DNA of 64,000 bases, taken from NCBI GenBank assembly GCA_013433145.1, contig CM024170.1, positions 6,432,366 to 6,496,365 of the forward strand, read 5' to 3'. This DNA is from Ascaris suum. Lineage: Eukaryota; Nematoda; Chromadorea; Rhabditida; Ascarididae. Shown here piece after piece: positions 49,001-61,700 of this stretch. Positions within the stretch are counted from its first letter, which is position 1; each line of letters begins with the position of its first letter. The notes below the pieces were generated by a model. It searched no databases. It saw only the letters and a program-made list of their open reading frames with translations, and had not been told where the DNA came from. The position numbers were made by a program, and so were the translations under genes.

Positions 49001-52000
49001 AAAAATTAGCTGAGAGCAGAACCGGAGAGTTGCAGTCTAGTATACCCTCCACCTCAATAACTGCACAATTGAAGAGCCTATAACCTTACAATAGCGTTCC
49101 AAGATGTTTTCTTTTTGCCTTGGCCTACATTTTATCACCTCATCAATGACTGCAAATTGGAGAATAAATAACTCACAATATAGGTTGTAATTTGTCCCCC
49201 CACCATAGCTTAAAATATGGCCTATTGGCTGATATTTTGGGTTATTATTCGAGCGCAGCGAATTTTTTCTCTACATATTTCTTTATCTCCTTTATTTTCA
49301 TTGATGATTTAAAACCTTTTAGGCAAAAATTAGTGACTTTGGTATGTCACGTAAAGGTGATATCTATGAGATGTCAAGAGCGCGCAATAAAAAGATTCCA
49401 CTCAAGTGGACCGCACCTGAGAGTATGGTCGCACTACAATACACCAAAAAAACTGACGTCTTCTCGTTTAGTATTCTTCTATGGGAAATTTTTTCGAACG
49501 GAAGTGAACCGTATCAAGGAATGACCAGCCTCGAAGTGAAGAGAATGGTTAGTGCACTCTTTAAGATTATCGACCTATTTATTTCTTAATGAATCCACAG
49601 AAAAATTTGTTCACGTGTGCCAGAAAATCAGTTCTGCATAATCCTACTAACATTAACTTCGAGGACGATCATAAATTGATTGTTGAGAGTGGGGTTAGGT
49701 GATGTAGTAAAAAAACCTCATTAAACGTGATCGACTGCATCCACAGCATCGAAATCCTAAAATATGGAATTCCCTCTCAGTGACGTTGATACATGCCGCT
49801 ATAAATATACAAAGGATGAACAGAGCGAACAACATTTTAGGAACTCATAAGCAGAAAGACGATGGTGGGCGGGGGGCGAGGGCAATGGCGAGCATCCGCC
49901 TTTTAAGTGTTTTTTTTTTTCAAAATCTGAGCAGCTGAAGCTTTGTCTAGGCAATCTTCACAGCGATGAATTACGTGTATAAAACGGGAATTATCACAGC
50001 ACTTCTCTTATCGTTCATACACTCAAGCATTAAAGAGATGCACGCATTGGCTCACGCAGAGCCTGATGAGAGGGAAGGAAATGGAATGATCTGAATACCT
50101 CTTCCTTCCTATATGTCCGCTGCAGCTGACTGAGAACAAACTTTCCAAAACTTTCCACTATCTTTCACATAGCTTTTTTTCGTTGATAACGCGCACAAAA
50201 GTTTATTTTGCTTTATTTGCGTTCATACTCGAAATTTCATGTTTTCCGCAGCAAACCCTATAACTTAAGCAGTGGCAATCAGAAATACAGGATGCACACA
50301 GGGCTGATAAATGCACATACTACGTGCATGCACATAAACTTAACACCTTTCCGAATGGCGCAAACAAAGAATGGAAAAAAACAGTTAGAAGGATGCTCGA
50401 AACTTGACATGCTGCAGCAACTGCAGCTGGAAATTTTCATCTTTTTGGGTAAGAAAAGAGGATTCGACATATAACGACCGCTTCTCTTTCTTTAGTCACG
50501 CACAAAACGCACAACGTTTTGAAGTACACCATATGCCTTTTTTCTCTTTCTTGGACAACTGCAACTCACAATCTATCCTGGATGTCCGACTGCCATCGAA
50601 ACATACGAACGTTGTACATTCAAGCTGCAAAATGTTGGGTGGAGAGATCCGATAGTCCGCTAATGGGGTGGTAGCTCAATGACAAAGGAGAATAGGGGGA
50701 CGTGGGATGGAGAGTGGTATGTGCCAAGAGCGTATACCAGGTGATCGTTTTCGATGGGATGCAGCTTGTGCGTTGTGAAAGTGGTGAAGCACATTTTTGT
50801 CACTTGTTCAAAAGTATTACAAGTCTAGTTGAGGTGTGTATAAAAACACCTATCAGGAAATATCACCACAACACTAGCAGCATACCATCAACGTTACAAT
50901 AAACACGTTAACGCCGAACCAATGACAGCTGTCTGTCTCTAACAAAAAATGCGCGACAGCCTAGAAAAATGTATGAATAAGTGCACAAAGTGAAATGAAC
51001 AGGAGCTAAGCGAAAGAAAATGAAAAAAAAAATAGATGAAAGAATCTCACAGAGACACTTTGTTGAATCTTCGATTGATTTTGCTCATACTGCGAAAACT
51101 AGCGCACATGGTTTATACCGTCCTTAATTTTGCAAGAAATGCATGCTTTATGTGATAGGGAAGACGGGAAGGGGTATCTTTGATATTTGGATATTTTTTG
51201 TTGGTTAATTTTATTAAAATGAACGTGGAAATCTCATCGAAAACTGCTCAAATGAAGTAAAATCGGAATTTTTATTCATCACCACTTTCGAATTGTACGT
51301 GCCGAATTTGACTGTCTCAACCGTTTGCGGGTTGCAAAATGACAGTGCAACAGGTGAGATGCGGAAGCAACGCGAGTTCATGCATGCGGAGCGGTCTATT
51401 ATCGTCATAATTAGTGCTTGTCACTGTATAGCTGCATAATCGCGTTTAAAATAATGCACCAGAATATGTTTGTCTAAATCATAAACATTTCGTGCTGCAT
51501 GAAAGAATTCTTTGAAAAGGTGCGGGAAAGTGGTAATGAAGGGACTTAAAAAAGAGCATCGAAAGGACAGCTTGCTCTTCACATCTCCCCCTTCACCCTT
51601 CACCCCCCATTCTGCACTCATTCGATTCATTGGAAAGGACTTAGAGAAGTGAGTGCTACCGTACTATCTGAAGAATCTAATTGCAGATATCGTGCGGTGA
51701 AAGGATGAAGGCACCAGAAGGCTGCCCGAATGATATGTACGAATTAATGACAAGATGCTGGGAGCAGAATCCAAGCAAACGCATTACTATGACTGAGGTA
51801 TGCAAAGATCTTAACAAATGAGAGGCAACTGAAAAACTCGTGATTTTCATATGCATAGCGCGTGCGCAGACATAATTTAAAAGTCTTTTAAAAATTCTAC
51901 ACCTGTGCTTGTGCTGAGTTGCGAAAAAATCGAAACATATCAATAAGAAAGACGCTATTTTTTCATCAGGTTACAGCTCGTTGTTGAAGGATGTTTTTTC

Positions 52001-55000
52001 CTGCGTCAGAGCGCTGTTAGTTACTCATCTCTATCCCGTCCACTTCTTCCGTAGTTTTTATTTCTCAGCTATCTAAGAAGCATTTTCCTGCGTCAGAGCG
52101 CTGTTAGTTACTCATCTCAGCTATCTAAGAAACATATCTAAGAATAATTCATTTTGTCATCCGACATGGTAGTGCTTAATCAATAATCTGGCAGTCTTTT
52201 TTGAATTTTTTATCCTTTCCATTAGCTTTTACTTTGAACGAACATATACAAGAAACTGCTCAATGTGTTCAGTATTTAGGCGCAAGAAATTCGGCTAGAC
52301 GTCAATTTTTCGGCGTAAGAATAGAGTTGCGTAAGATTGCTTACTTGTATTTTGATACCTAGATGCGCAAATATAGGTATGCAAAACCAAAATCTTTGCA
52401 GAGGCTGTTTTAAACGTATGCAGACGCAGCGCACAAGTCCTTTTCGACAACTTTTTCAACAACTCTATTCCCCGCTTCCTCCGACACTCCCCTCTTTCCT
52501 CGTAGTTTAGTTAGGGAGAATTTTGGCAACAAATTTCCACGTTTTCGACGAATGAGCAGGCAGTAATTGTCGTAGAAAAAAATTAAGAGCTCTGATAGCG
52601 TTTGGTTTGGTGTTGTCAAAATTCCGAAAGCAGTTAATAGTCTTAATATATGCGCACTAAAAACAACAGGTCTGAATATTCTTTGATGAGAAATCATCTG
52701 CGAGTGCATAATTCGCTTTCGGTGCCTTTTCGCTGAAATCAGTAACGCCTCTATATTACTTCTCTTGTCGGAAATTAGAGTCTACAATATATAGCACTTT
52801 ACTACACCGTCAGAAATTTTTGATTGCTGGGATATAGCAACGAGATGGGATAAAAAAGTACTATCCACAGGTGGTCAGATATATTGAGGGATTGTTATCA
52901 CAAGAAGGTGGAGTAACAACAGCGACACAGGCGACAAGAGAGGAATCCAGCGATGATGGATATACGTCAACAGTTACAACAGCTACGTCGAAAGTTCGTT
53001 GTCATTTATAACTTAATTCCGGGCAGGATTTTCTGCATTGTTGTGTATCGCTGAAAACTTATAAAACATAACATCAGAACATTTGAGAAATGGAGATGAT
53101 ACTTCCATTCGGAAAAGTAATTCCATATGAAGGTCGTCGAATGCTCGTTTGATTTTTTTTTGAAATTTCGCTAGCGTTCCATTCTCATTCAATTTTCTTT
53201 CTTTTCCAGCATTAGCACGTTAAAGCTCATAAACGGAAAATCCCTCGACTGAGATTTTATAGAATATAAAATTTTCTTGCTGATAAGGTGACTAAGCTGG
53301 TGATTATTTTGGATGGAGCTTATTAAATATGCAAAATTCGTGGGCAGCGCAACTAAGAATAGCCTCATCAAATGAATGCTACTTCGATATGGTAGCAAAA
53401 AAAAAAGTACGAACGGACCAACACATTTTATGCGCAAATGGAAATTTTTCTAACTTTGCGAATCGAATCCATGAAAAGATGGATATCTTTGCAAGTGCGC
53501 GTCTTTTAAATTTTCTTACAGATTATACTTCGCAATAGATCATTATGCAGTCAGTGGTGCCCTACTTTTATGCAATTAGCAAATTAACTTAGCACAAATA
53601 AAGAGTCTCATCAATCTTGCATATGCATGCATTAATCGTGACATCATGTGCGTGCGGTCGAAAAATATTAATCGCGATTCACTGAGAAAAACTTTCACAT
53701 TATCAGCATTAATAAATTTATTTAAAAGGCACTCAAAACAAAATATAAATATGGGATTATCAATTTGCATAATCGAGTGAGAAATTACACGCAATAGACC
53801 GATTTTATTTTTTAAACGCAATAAATCCAAGAAATTAGATCTATGCAAGCAAATTAATTGAAAGTTTGAAGTAATCCTTGACATGGTCCCGGTCTTATGA
53901 AGTGCCTATATTTCCCTCACTCGTTTCATAGTTATTGCACTCTTCGATTCGATCAGTTGTTGAATTATAGGGACGAGGTAAGAAGAAACGTGCCCATAAA
54001 CAAAAGAAAAGGAAACATCGCCATAAGCATCGTCGTCATCGTAAAACGCAGAGTTTAAGAGAAAGGAAAAGAGAGTAAGTTTTCATTTCAGTATTCAACA
54101 ACTCATCAAGTCATTTGGTTGCACCATCTGAAAGGTTCACTACTACCACTGCGGTTAGGAAACGAACGGGGCTTCTCAGTGCCGAGATACAAATTTTGCT
54201 TTTAGAGTCCGTAGGCTCTCATAATCTCTTCACTTGAAACTCAGTGTTGTTTTCAGAGCTTCTTTGAGATCCATCCACCTTTCGGCCACTATCTTCTGTG
54301 ATGCACGATCGGCTGCGTTCCCCATTAATCCATCGCCAAGTCCATTAACGCAAATTTTTTAGTGAATAACGATTTCCAGCTGGCAATTTTTTGTTTTTGG
54401 AGGACAGCATCCGTCGGCTGAAGACAAGAGCCTAGCTCTCTCGAAAAGATTACCTGCATCGGGAAAGTATTTTGTAGGAAACTTACGAAATAAATTGTGG
54501 ATTACTGCAAATTACAGAGAATGAAAGTTGTGTAGGGTGATCGGTTCTCACAGACAGATGTGATTGAGAACATCGTTATGGCGTTTGTCTTTTGATGCCA
54601 GCTTACTTTATCTAAATTAATGCGTTTTAAAATGTTTTTCGATCCCCTGAGAAGTTAGAAAAAAAGCGAAAAGTTTCTCCACTGCCGAATACGTTAGGGG
54701 AACTGCTGCTTGTAATAACGAATAAAAGACGATCATCTGTTCTCATAGCAACCTTTTCCGAGTCCCCATTTTATTAAAAATGGAGGAAAAGATCTTCTTT
54801 ATAGGTTCCCATTTATGCAGTTTTTTGAAATGATAGGAAAAGTTATAGTTGACATTTTTTCCTGAATAGAAGTTCTCCTGAAATGCAATCATCGAATCAT
54901 TTCTTCTCTCTATTCTAATATGCGTTCACATGGTTTAACGCATATTTTCCACATTCCCGCTTGTTTAGTTAATGCACATTGGTCATTACTTCCAAATATC

Positions 55001-55431
55001 AGCAACTTTTTGCTGTGGACATTTCAAGCAACGACAAATTCGACAGTCACATATGTCGACACCGTTCGATACGTCATATTTCTGGATAACTACTTCCAGC
55101 CGACCAATTCGCACTTTGTTTCTGGTGCATTCACGTCAACAATTCTGGATCGATAAAACGCGCCTTTTCGATAGATGAATCTCTCTTTCTCCTATGACGA
55201 GTTTTCCTAGCAATTTTCTCCACAATGCAACGTGCTCCTCTCACTAAGCTGGAAGTGAGCATGGTCATTAAATGAGTGAATGACAGAGCAGGAAGTAACG
55301 GTAATCTTGTAACTTTCAGTACATCAGAAGAGAGAGAAATAGTAAAACGAACTAAACCAGTAACTCGGCGCCGTCGAACACAAAACAAAATGAAAAGTGG
55401 CGAGAATAAACGTACTAAAACCAGAGGTTAG
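43076..55431 (+). CDS. Fer-like SH2 domain non-receptor tyrosine kinase (catalytic loop disrupted)
   Basis: A cytoplasmic tyrosine kinase of the small worm Fer/Fes type: SH2 domain, kinase domain, basic tail. Candidate start exon is 43076-43227 (MASAEGGKASNQEER). SH2 exons are about 43561-43679 (EENFYHGLLPRED), 45364-45465 (GDFIVRT, the FLVR motif) and 46392-46529. Kinase exons are 46931-47092 (GEGQFGEV glycine loop, VAIKV lysine), 47551-47712 (EARLMRYFKHINVVRIHGVA), about 48705-48850 (the damaged exon), 49323-49547 (DFGMSR, KWTAPESM, DVFSFSILLWEI), 51687-51797 (MTRCWEQNPSKRITM) and 52871-52993. Tail exons 53971-54074 and 55320-55431 are rich in Lys and Arg (KKKRAHKQKKRKHRHKHRR) and end TAG. 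Phase agrees at most junctions. It does not fit directly from the start exon to the first SH2 exon if the better AG is used, so a small exon may be missing. The HRD loop region is out of frame (see findings). Confidence 0.82.
51996..52131. repeat. Direct repeat pair inside a kinase intron
   Basis: A 36-base segment starting TTTTCCTGCGTCAGAGCGCT is present exactly twice, at 51996-52031 and 52083-52118. A 16-base segment CTCAGCTATCTAAGAA follows each copy (52064-52079 and 52116-52131). The second copy looks like a local tandem duplication that lost about 35 bases between the two parts. Confidence 0.9.
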
Positions 55432-55575
55432 ATGAACGAACGCTACCTTCACCATTGTCATCGACTATTATCTGTTTGATCGTCGCAGCTATCTTATCGA
55501 TCGTCACCTTTATTACCTCGTAATTAACACCGCTACATAGCTCTTCCGATTAAATATCCTTTCGCTTGGTCGATA

Positions 55576-55581
55576 AATAAA
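55576..55581 (+). terminator. Candidate poly(A) signal of the kinase gene
   Basis: AATAAA lies about 145 bases after the proposed kinase stop codon, in A/T-rich DNA. A second AATAAA is at about 55651. Which one is used cannot be told from sequence. Confidence 0.35.
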
Positions 55582-57455
55582 AGTTGTTTATTTGTTTGTG
55601 TTCAACAATGACATACAACGAAGACCGGAATAATGAAGCACAACTTTTTCAATAAAGCTGTAGAGCTGATAGATATTTGTTCGAAAAGTATGAATGAGTT
55701 GAAAAGATTGGTCTTTTTACTGCCATTTTTTCAAAGGTACTTAGTTCACCTCTTCGTTTGAAAAATAACAAACGAATTCGATTCTTGCCAATGATATATG
55801 TAAATGGCTCACGTCAAATAAAACCTCGGCAAGCGACTAAACCAAATTTAAATGCGTTCCCTTCGGAGATAGAGTGGAATATTTTCACAACGAAATGGTA
55901 TGGGGAGACGCATTTTCGTTGTTTCGTTCTTCCCTTACATAAGAAGCGATTAAATTACCCCAGGAAATTGTCTCGCTAAAAGTCAGCATCCACTTTCTCG
56001 ACGACTCAGTTCTAGCCTCACAGTTCGCCACTATATTTATAATTCAGCAGCAGCGTTGGTAATAACCATGCCGAACATAGGCTATCACTAAATTCCCCAT
56101 ATTTTGCGGTGCTCTATTAAGCGTTACGAAATTCTCCACAATTAAACATTGCATGCTTTTTAGTCCCCGTTCATTCTTTTTCAGCCGAAAAGTGGTATGG
56201 AAACGCATCAGATAGCTAACAGACCACGCGCTTCTTGCAACTTGGCTCTCTTAACATTGCACCATTTCAGAAACCATGGAACTGATCCCTGCTAAAATTT
56301 ATGCAACCAATCGTATGCGCAGAAGGATAGTTTCCGATCATCCTGCATACATACAACAGACATCGCACGAGCGAATTCCATTCTAAATTCATCAGCTGAG
56401 ATCACTGATGTGTGATACCGAGTCCGGCTACCTCATAACTTCATTTGCATAAACCGCAAACTAATACCAATCGAAGTCGCTCGTCCAGCACTACCAATCT
56501 GAGGCTGAGGGACGCATTAACACATGCGGCATATGCGTGTAGCGATGCGTCACAGCTAAGCAAGAAGTATGGAAAAAAAATGCAGAAAGCCATCGGGTTC
56601 ATTTTTACTTCACTGATTAAATTAAGTAAAGCTTTTTCAAAGACTTTTAACGCTCAAAGCAAGTCATCATCTCCACAACAAATCGACAATTTTAATTTTG
56701 CAATGACGTCACAACATTTCAAGTTATAGAATATTCAAAATGAGCATTGATTGTGAGACACTTCTGAATCGGAGTCCAATATGAAAGAGAAACTCATCGA
56801 CTTATAAAGGAGTTACTTTTGAACACATAAACTTTTATGAGGGAAAATGCAAATTTACAAACAAACATATGTTTAAGCTTCCGATGACAACAACTTCAAC
56901 ATATCAAACAAACACGTATAATAATACATCGCCAGTCCCATAAAACTATAATTAAACGAACTTCACTTGTTGGAAAAAAAGATCTGCAGACGATCTCGAC
57001 ATCAACATGTGAGATCTAATCGAATAGTAAGAAACGCATCGAAGTACTATAATGCTTCAAACAGTGTTTCCGTTAAACGTCTATCAGTTTGCATAGTTAA
57101 GATCGTTATAATTCAGTTAATTAATGGGACCATCGCCATATAGTCGACGCCCGATAACAACTATAAAAATTAAGCTCTCTTAGGATTGCGGATATGTGGG
57201 ATCCTATAAAAATAAAAAATATCCAATGCGGTGCAGAATTAGCTTTGCAAACTTACATGAACGATGCACCTTTATCATCAGACGTATCGAACAAGATCTT
57301 TGCACAATAAAAAAACAAACACATCCTGAGTGATTTCCTTTTTCGTTTTTTCTCTGGTCACCTCTGATTGTTTATTTTGAACCATTTCACACACCTCTAA
57401 ATTAATTTTTCCTTCGTCGGTTCATTGGGAGTAATTCTCAAATGTGCATTTTTAG

Positions 57456-57625
57456 GGTATTGTTCAGAGACAGAAAATAGCTGATTCATATTTGAAACAG
57501 ATCAGGCGAGATGAAAGCGAACGTTATAAAAGTTCCGCGAAAGAGACCATCGGTTCCGACTCGGCTGTTAAGTGAAACAGCAGAAATTGAGCTGAGGCCG
57601 CTGAAAATATTTGTTCATATGTTTG

Positions 57626-57690
<65 letters not shown>

Positions 57691-58119
57691 TATTCAACAG
57701 AGAAAACAAGAGGTTTTCCACGGAAAAGTGAAATAATACTCCAAGCGCTTAGAACCTAAAACAATTCGCATTTCAGTACACTCGTCGAAGTGTGCAATCA
57801 TGGTCGGTTATGATCATGTGGTGTTGTCACCAATCGACGTTAACAGCGCAGTCAAATATCTGATAGTGATTTAGATTGTCACCATAAATTCAAACACTCC
57901 ATCAATACAATATGAATGGGCAGTGTGCTGGGATCAACCCACTCTCCGACTCATGCCGACAATTCGCCGAGTTTTTTGTGCAGACAGTTCCCATTCCTCC
58001 TCTATGTGGCCAAGTCCATCCCCGATCCTCCATCCACGCAGACCACACCCAGTTCCTTTGTCCCGGACCAAATAGCTTCCCTCGATGGAAATCGTTCGCT
58101 TAGAAAGCTCATTCTATAG
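57456..58119 (+). CDS. Two-exon 3' fragment of an unknown Ser/Pro-rich protein
   Basis: Exon 57456-57571 follows the acceptor TTTTTAG and encodes a charged helix (GIVQRQKIADSYLKQIRRDE) ending at a GT donor in phase 2. Exon 57924-58119 begins with one base that restores the frame. It encodes a Ser/Pro/Thr-rich stretch (SIPDPPSTQTTPSSF) and ends RSLRKLIL and TAG. Together they give 103 residues. No domain is recognised and no start exon was found; coding composition and phase agreement are the support. It could be the end of a separate gene whose 5' part lies in 55.5-57.4 kb, or alternative 3' exons of the kinase. A TA microsatellite occupies the intron. Confidence 0.35.
57630..57688. repeat. 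(TA)n microsatellite, about 59 bases
   Basis: Perfect alternating AT for about 29 units, inside the proposed intron between 57571 and 57924. Confidence 0.97.
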
Positions 58120-58769
58120 CATTCAACAACAGGTAAATTCGTACCACAAACACTCTCCTTTCTCACTGCTTCCTCTTCACCGATGTCAGACCATTCCCTG
58201 ACAGGACCTCTCCAAACAAAAACTGTACTTTTACATTTAAATCAGCGCGTAGGCATCTTTTTCCTATATGGTAGCTTCACAAAGACTACATCTTAAAAAA
58301 GCTTTGTCTATAGCGATCTCGCACACTGCAAGCTACTTTTTAAGCATATTAGGTCTTGTGGCGATTCTTGGGAAAAACTGAATGCGAGCATCGAAAACGC
58401 TCACGTGGACCGCTTCCAATCACAAATTAGCTCATTGTTTCGAAACTTATCGGACAATCAATTTTGTCGTTTTTATGTTCGGAAATTAAAATGACGGAAA
58501 AACACTGAAGGATCAGAAAGAACTTTAGTGGACTTAACAATGCACCATATTTTTCTGTACTAAGACAAAATCACTTTTAAGGCACTTTAGAATTCTAAGT
58601 GCGGTGAACAGCACAACCGCGTCTCATATATGTTGGGGTTATGCAAATTTTGATAACGTTCATGAATATTGCATATTCCTGAACGATCACTGATCTCCAT
58701 CAAGACGAAGATTTTTCTAAAGAATCTCGCTAGTAGAAATCGATAAAATTGATTGATTAAACAACTTAC

Positions 58770-61700
58770 AATTTTCATTCATTTGAGCAGTAAGACTACG
58801 AAGGGATTCCACCAAACTGCAATCCTTGGAGAGATGTTCGCGCACTGTCTCATCTTTTATAACAAACATGATAAAGTCGATTGTACTTCGGATGACATCA
58901 CTGTCCGGACAGCTCAATAACAAATCGGCGATTTGATAGGAGCTACTGAAAAGCAAGAATTTATTTTTTATACGAGATGAAGAAGTGGATTCTTTGCAAA
59001 AATAAACGACGTTCAAGAAGTGACTTTCCAAAAATGTTTCGAAACCTATGCAACAACGGATCATAACCTTAAAAAAACTATATATCTCATAAGCAATTTT
59101 AATAAATCAGCAGAATGAACAATGCAGCGAAAGGAGTGTTGATGTAGTAGCTGAAAAATGAAAAATAAATAGGGATTAATACTTCTGTGATTTGGATAAC
59201 AAACGAAATAATGCCCCCACAATGAATAGAAAGTATTAAGGTGCCCTTCTTCCAAATGCTACCTGCATTTTTCCTTCGATTTTATTGTCACTTTGGCATT
59301 TACGACGATATTCGCATGGGAATGTTTTCACATAAGATCTTCAATTGCAATAAGTTTTGTTGAATCAACTTCTCCGCTCAACTGTCCAAAACCTCACACA
59401 AACGTTCCCACATAACAGCTGACTGAATAGTCAATGCGCCTTGCGGAGGGAGCCAAAAACTGTCCTTCTAATATTTCTTGGCCATTCGTACTCTTCGGTT
59501 CGAGTCTGGTCACCCGGCATTTTCCGTTTCATTTTTAATGCTTCAGACAGCCATGCACAATCTTTACAGATTCACTAAGCACGTCAATCGTTCTCAATTG
59601 TCAAACCACAACACTGCCTCTCTCTCGCCCTCAGATACCTCAGTTTCAGTTACGTTTTCAACAATCTGTAGGATAAAACCAGATGGCTTTGGTCAATTCG
59701 GGACTGGATTCGATGCCCTAAAAAGCAATAACTAACCATGCGAAACGAATAGCGCTTCCGAAATTCAAGTTGCAATTAGCCAACGAAATGAGCAATGCGT
59801 AAGCCTTTTGAATAATCAACTTCTTTTGATTCGTCTTCGAATTAACCTAAAATACATTTTGTATCCTCGGTTTTTCATTACTCTTTTGTTGCTCATTAAC
59901 TTATATGGAAATACAAATAATTTGGGTCTTAGAGTAATTTCATTTAATCCTCAATGAGAGGGTTATGATTAGTTTTAAGGAAGAAACTTTATCGTTTTTA
60001 GCGAATATATGAAAAGATCCATGGCGGTAAATCCATGATGGCTTTGATTAGGACAGAAACACATCAGTTGTTCACTAATGCGACGATGCAAAAACAAGGG
60101 GCAACAAGTCACCTCTAACTGAATATAGCACATTTAGAAGATCAAATGGCTAGTAAGTTGGAATGAAGAATGAGAGTGAATAAGAATAAGTTGGATGGAC
60201 AATAACCGTGCAGAAATAATGTGTAAATTAAACAGAGCTTTAGAACAATTTTTAGCAACGAAGGAATAAAACGCCAATTTTTGGTTAAAATGAATCAATT
60301 TATCGGAACTCTGATGAAAAAATTCATTTAGAATGTAATGTAGTTGTTGAATAATCGTTTCAGTGATGCCGTGCATTAAAAAATAAATTAACACTGAACC
60401 TCAATTGTGTTGGCGGTCGTTTTAATAACCTCAAAGAGAATATCGGTCAGTGAAGCATTACCACCCGAAGCGCTAAATAAAAATGGCGGATGATTCAGGG
60501 GATCTGCGTCGACTACTCGAATAAACAGCTGCAATGTTTATAAACATTATTGGCAGATATTCGAAAAAACGGCGATGAAGTATTCATTAAATTCCGTGCT
60601 TTAGGTAAATGGTTTCCCGATAAAATTATAGCTAGATTATCCGTTCCTAGCGTTGTATTTAAAATTAAAGCCGAGAAAGAACCACCTATGAAATATAAAT
60701 AAAAGAATTATGCATTACTCACCCGGATATGAATAAGCCCGAGGGTCTTAAAGTCTCTTATGTTCGAAAAACATTTTTATTCGGAAGAATGGCGCATGAA
60801 AGAGGAGATATAATATTTGCATTTTGCAAGGAATGTTTTCACTTACATTCAGCGTGCAAAGACGGCTGCTCAAATCGACTGGATTCGCCAACTCATACAG
60901 AAGAACATCTGGAGCTCTCTCCGAATATACAAGCTGAATCAAAAACCCAATTAGCGACCATTTCTTTATTGTAGCTCAATATTTTTTGGTATTGCGCATG
61001 CGTCGCCCATCAGAAAATTCTATGTCCGATGAATAGTCAGCTTTTTGTTATCTAATCGTTCTTCCACTCAATTGCTCAGACGCCCCTATCAACACTTCGA
61101 AGCATTTATGACTAGAATAGTAATATCGCCCGATCTTGTTCAACCTTTGCATTCGAATTTATCGCACTGGATTTCAAATCTGTAGATCAAACAGCACAAT
61201 TTTTCAAATTTCTTTCCATCCCAATCTGGAAATATGGAAATAGCCGTGAATCTGACTGACTAAGATGGAAAAAGTGAAAGTTTGGGTCATTGTATTCAAC
61301 TGCCTCTTTCAAAAATAGAAGACTAAACAAGGTTGAACAGTCGAATAATGTAGGATCCAGGCTCGCCATAAAACAAGTTGACCAAAACGTCAATGCCAGT
61401 AATCAATGGTCCAGCAATAACATTGCTCGACGAAGAAAAACTTTAAAAGAAGTAGTCAGTCTTCATAATACCCGATGAGAACGATGAAAACTGCATTTTT
61501 TCAATCATAGAAATTTTAATAATGCAACCACATGACCTGCATAATGTAATTCCTGGGAACCCGAGGTTAGACGCCCCCACTCTCGATCACGAGGATCCCC
61601 AGCGCTCGAAGATTCCGAGCTCCTACAACCTACTTGCAGTCTCCGAAGTTCAACTGCCTATTGATCCGGAAGCCTTCAAAATCGTTCCGACCCTCCGAAG

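Noticed and set aside
50660..50735. tRNA-like start GGGGTGGTAGCTCAATG
   Set aside because: It resembles a tRNA A-box, but no B-box (GGTTCGANTCC) or acceptor pairing follows at the right distance.
56445..56590. Ser/Arg-rich plus-strand frame with SRSSSTTNLRLRDALTHAAY
   Set aside because: Coding-like for about 45 codons, but there is no good acceptor, and its GT donor does not match the phase of the next exon at 57456.
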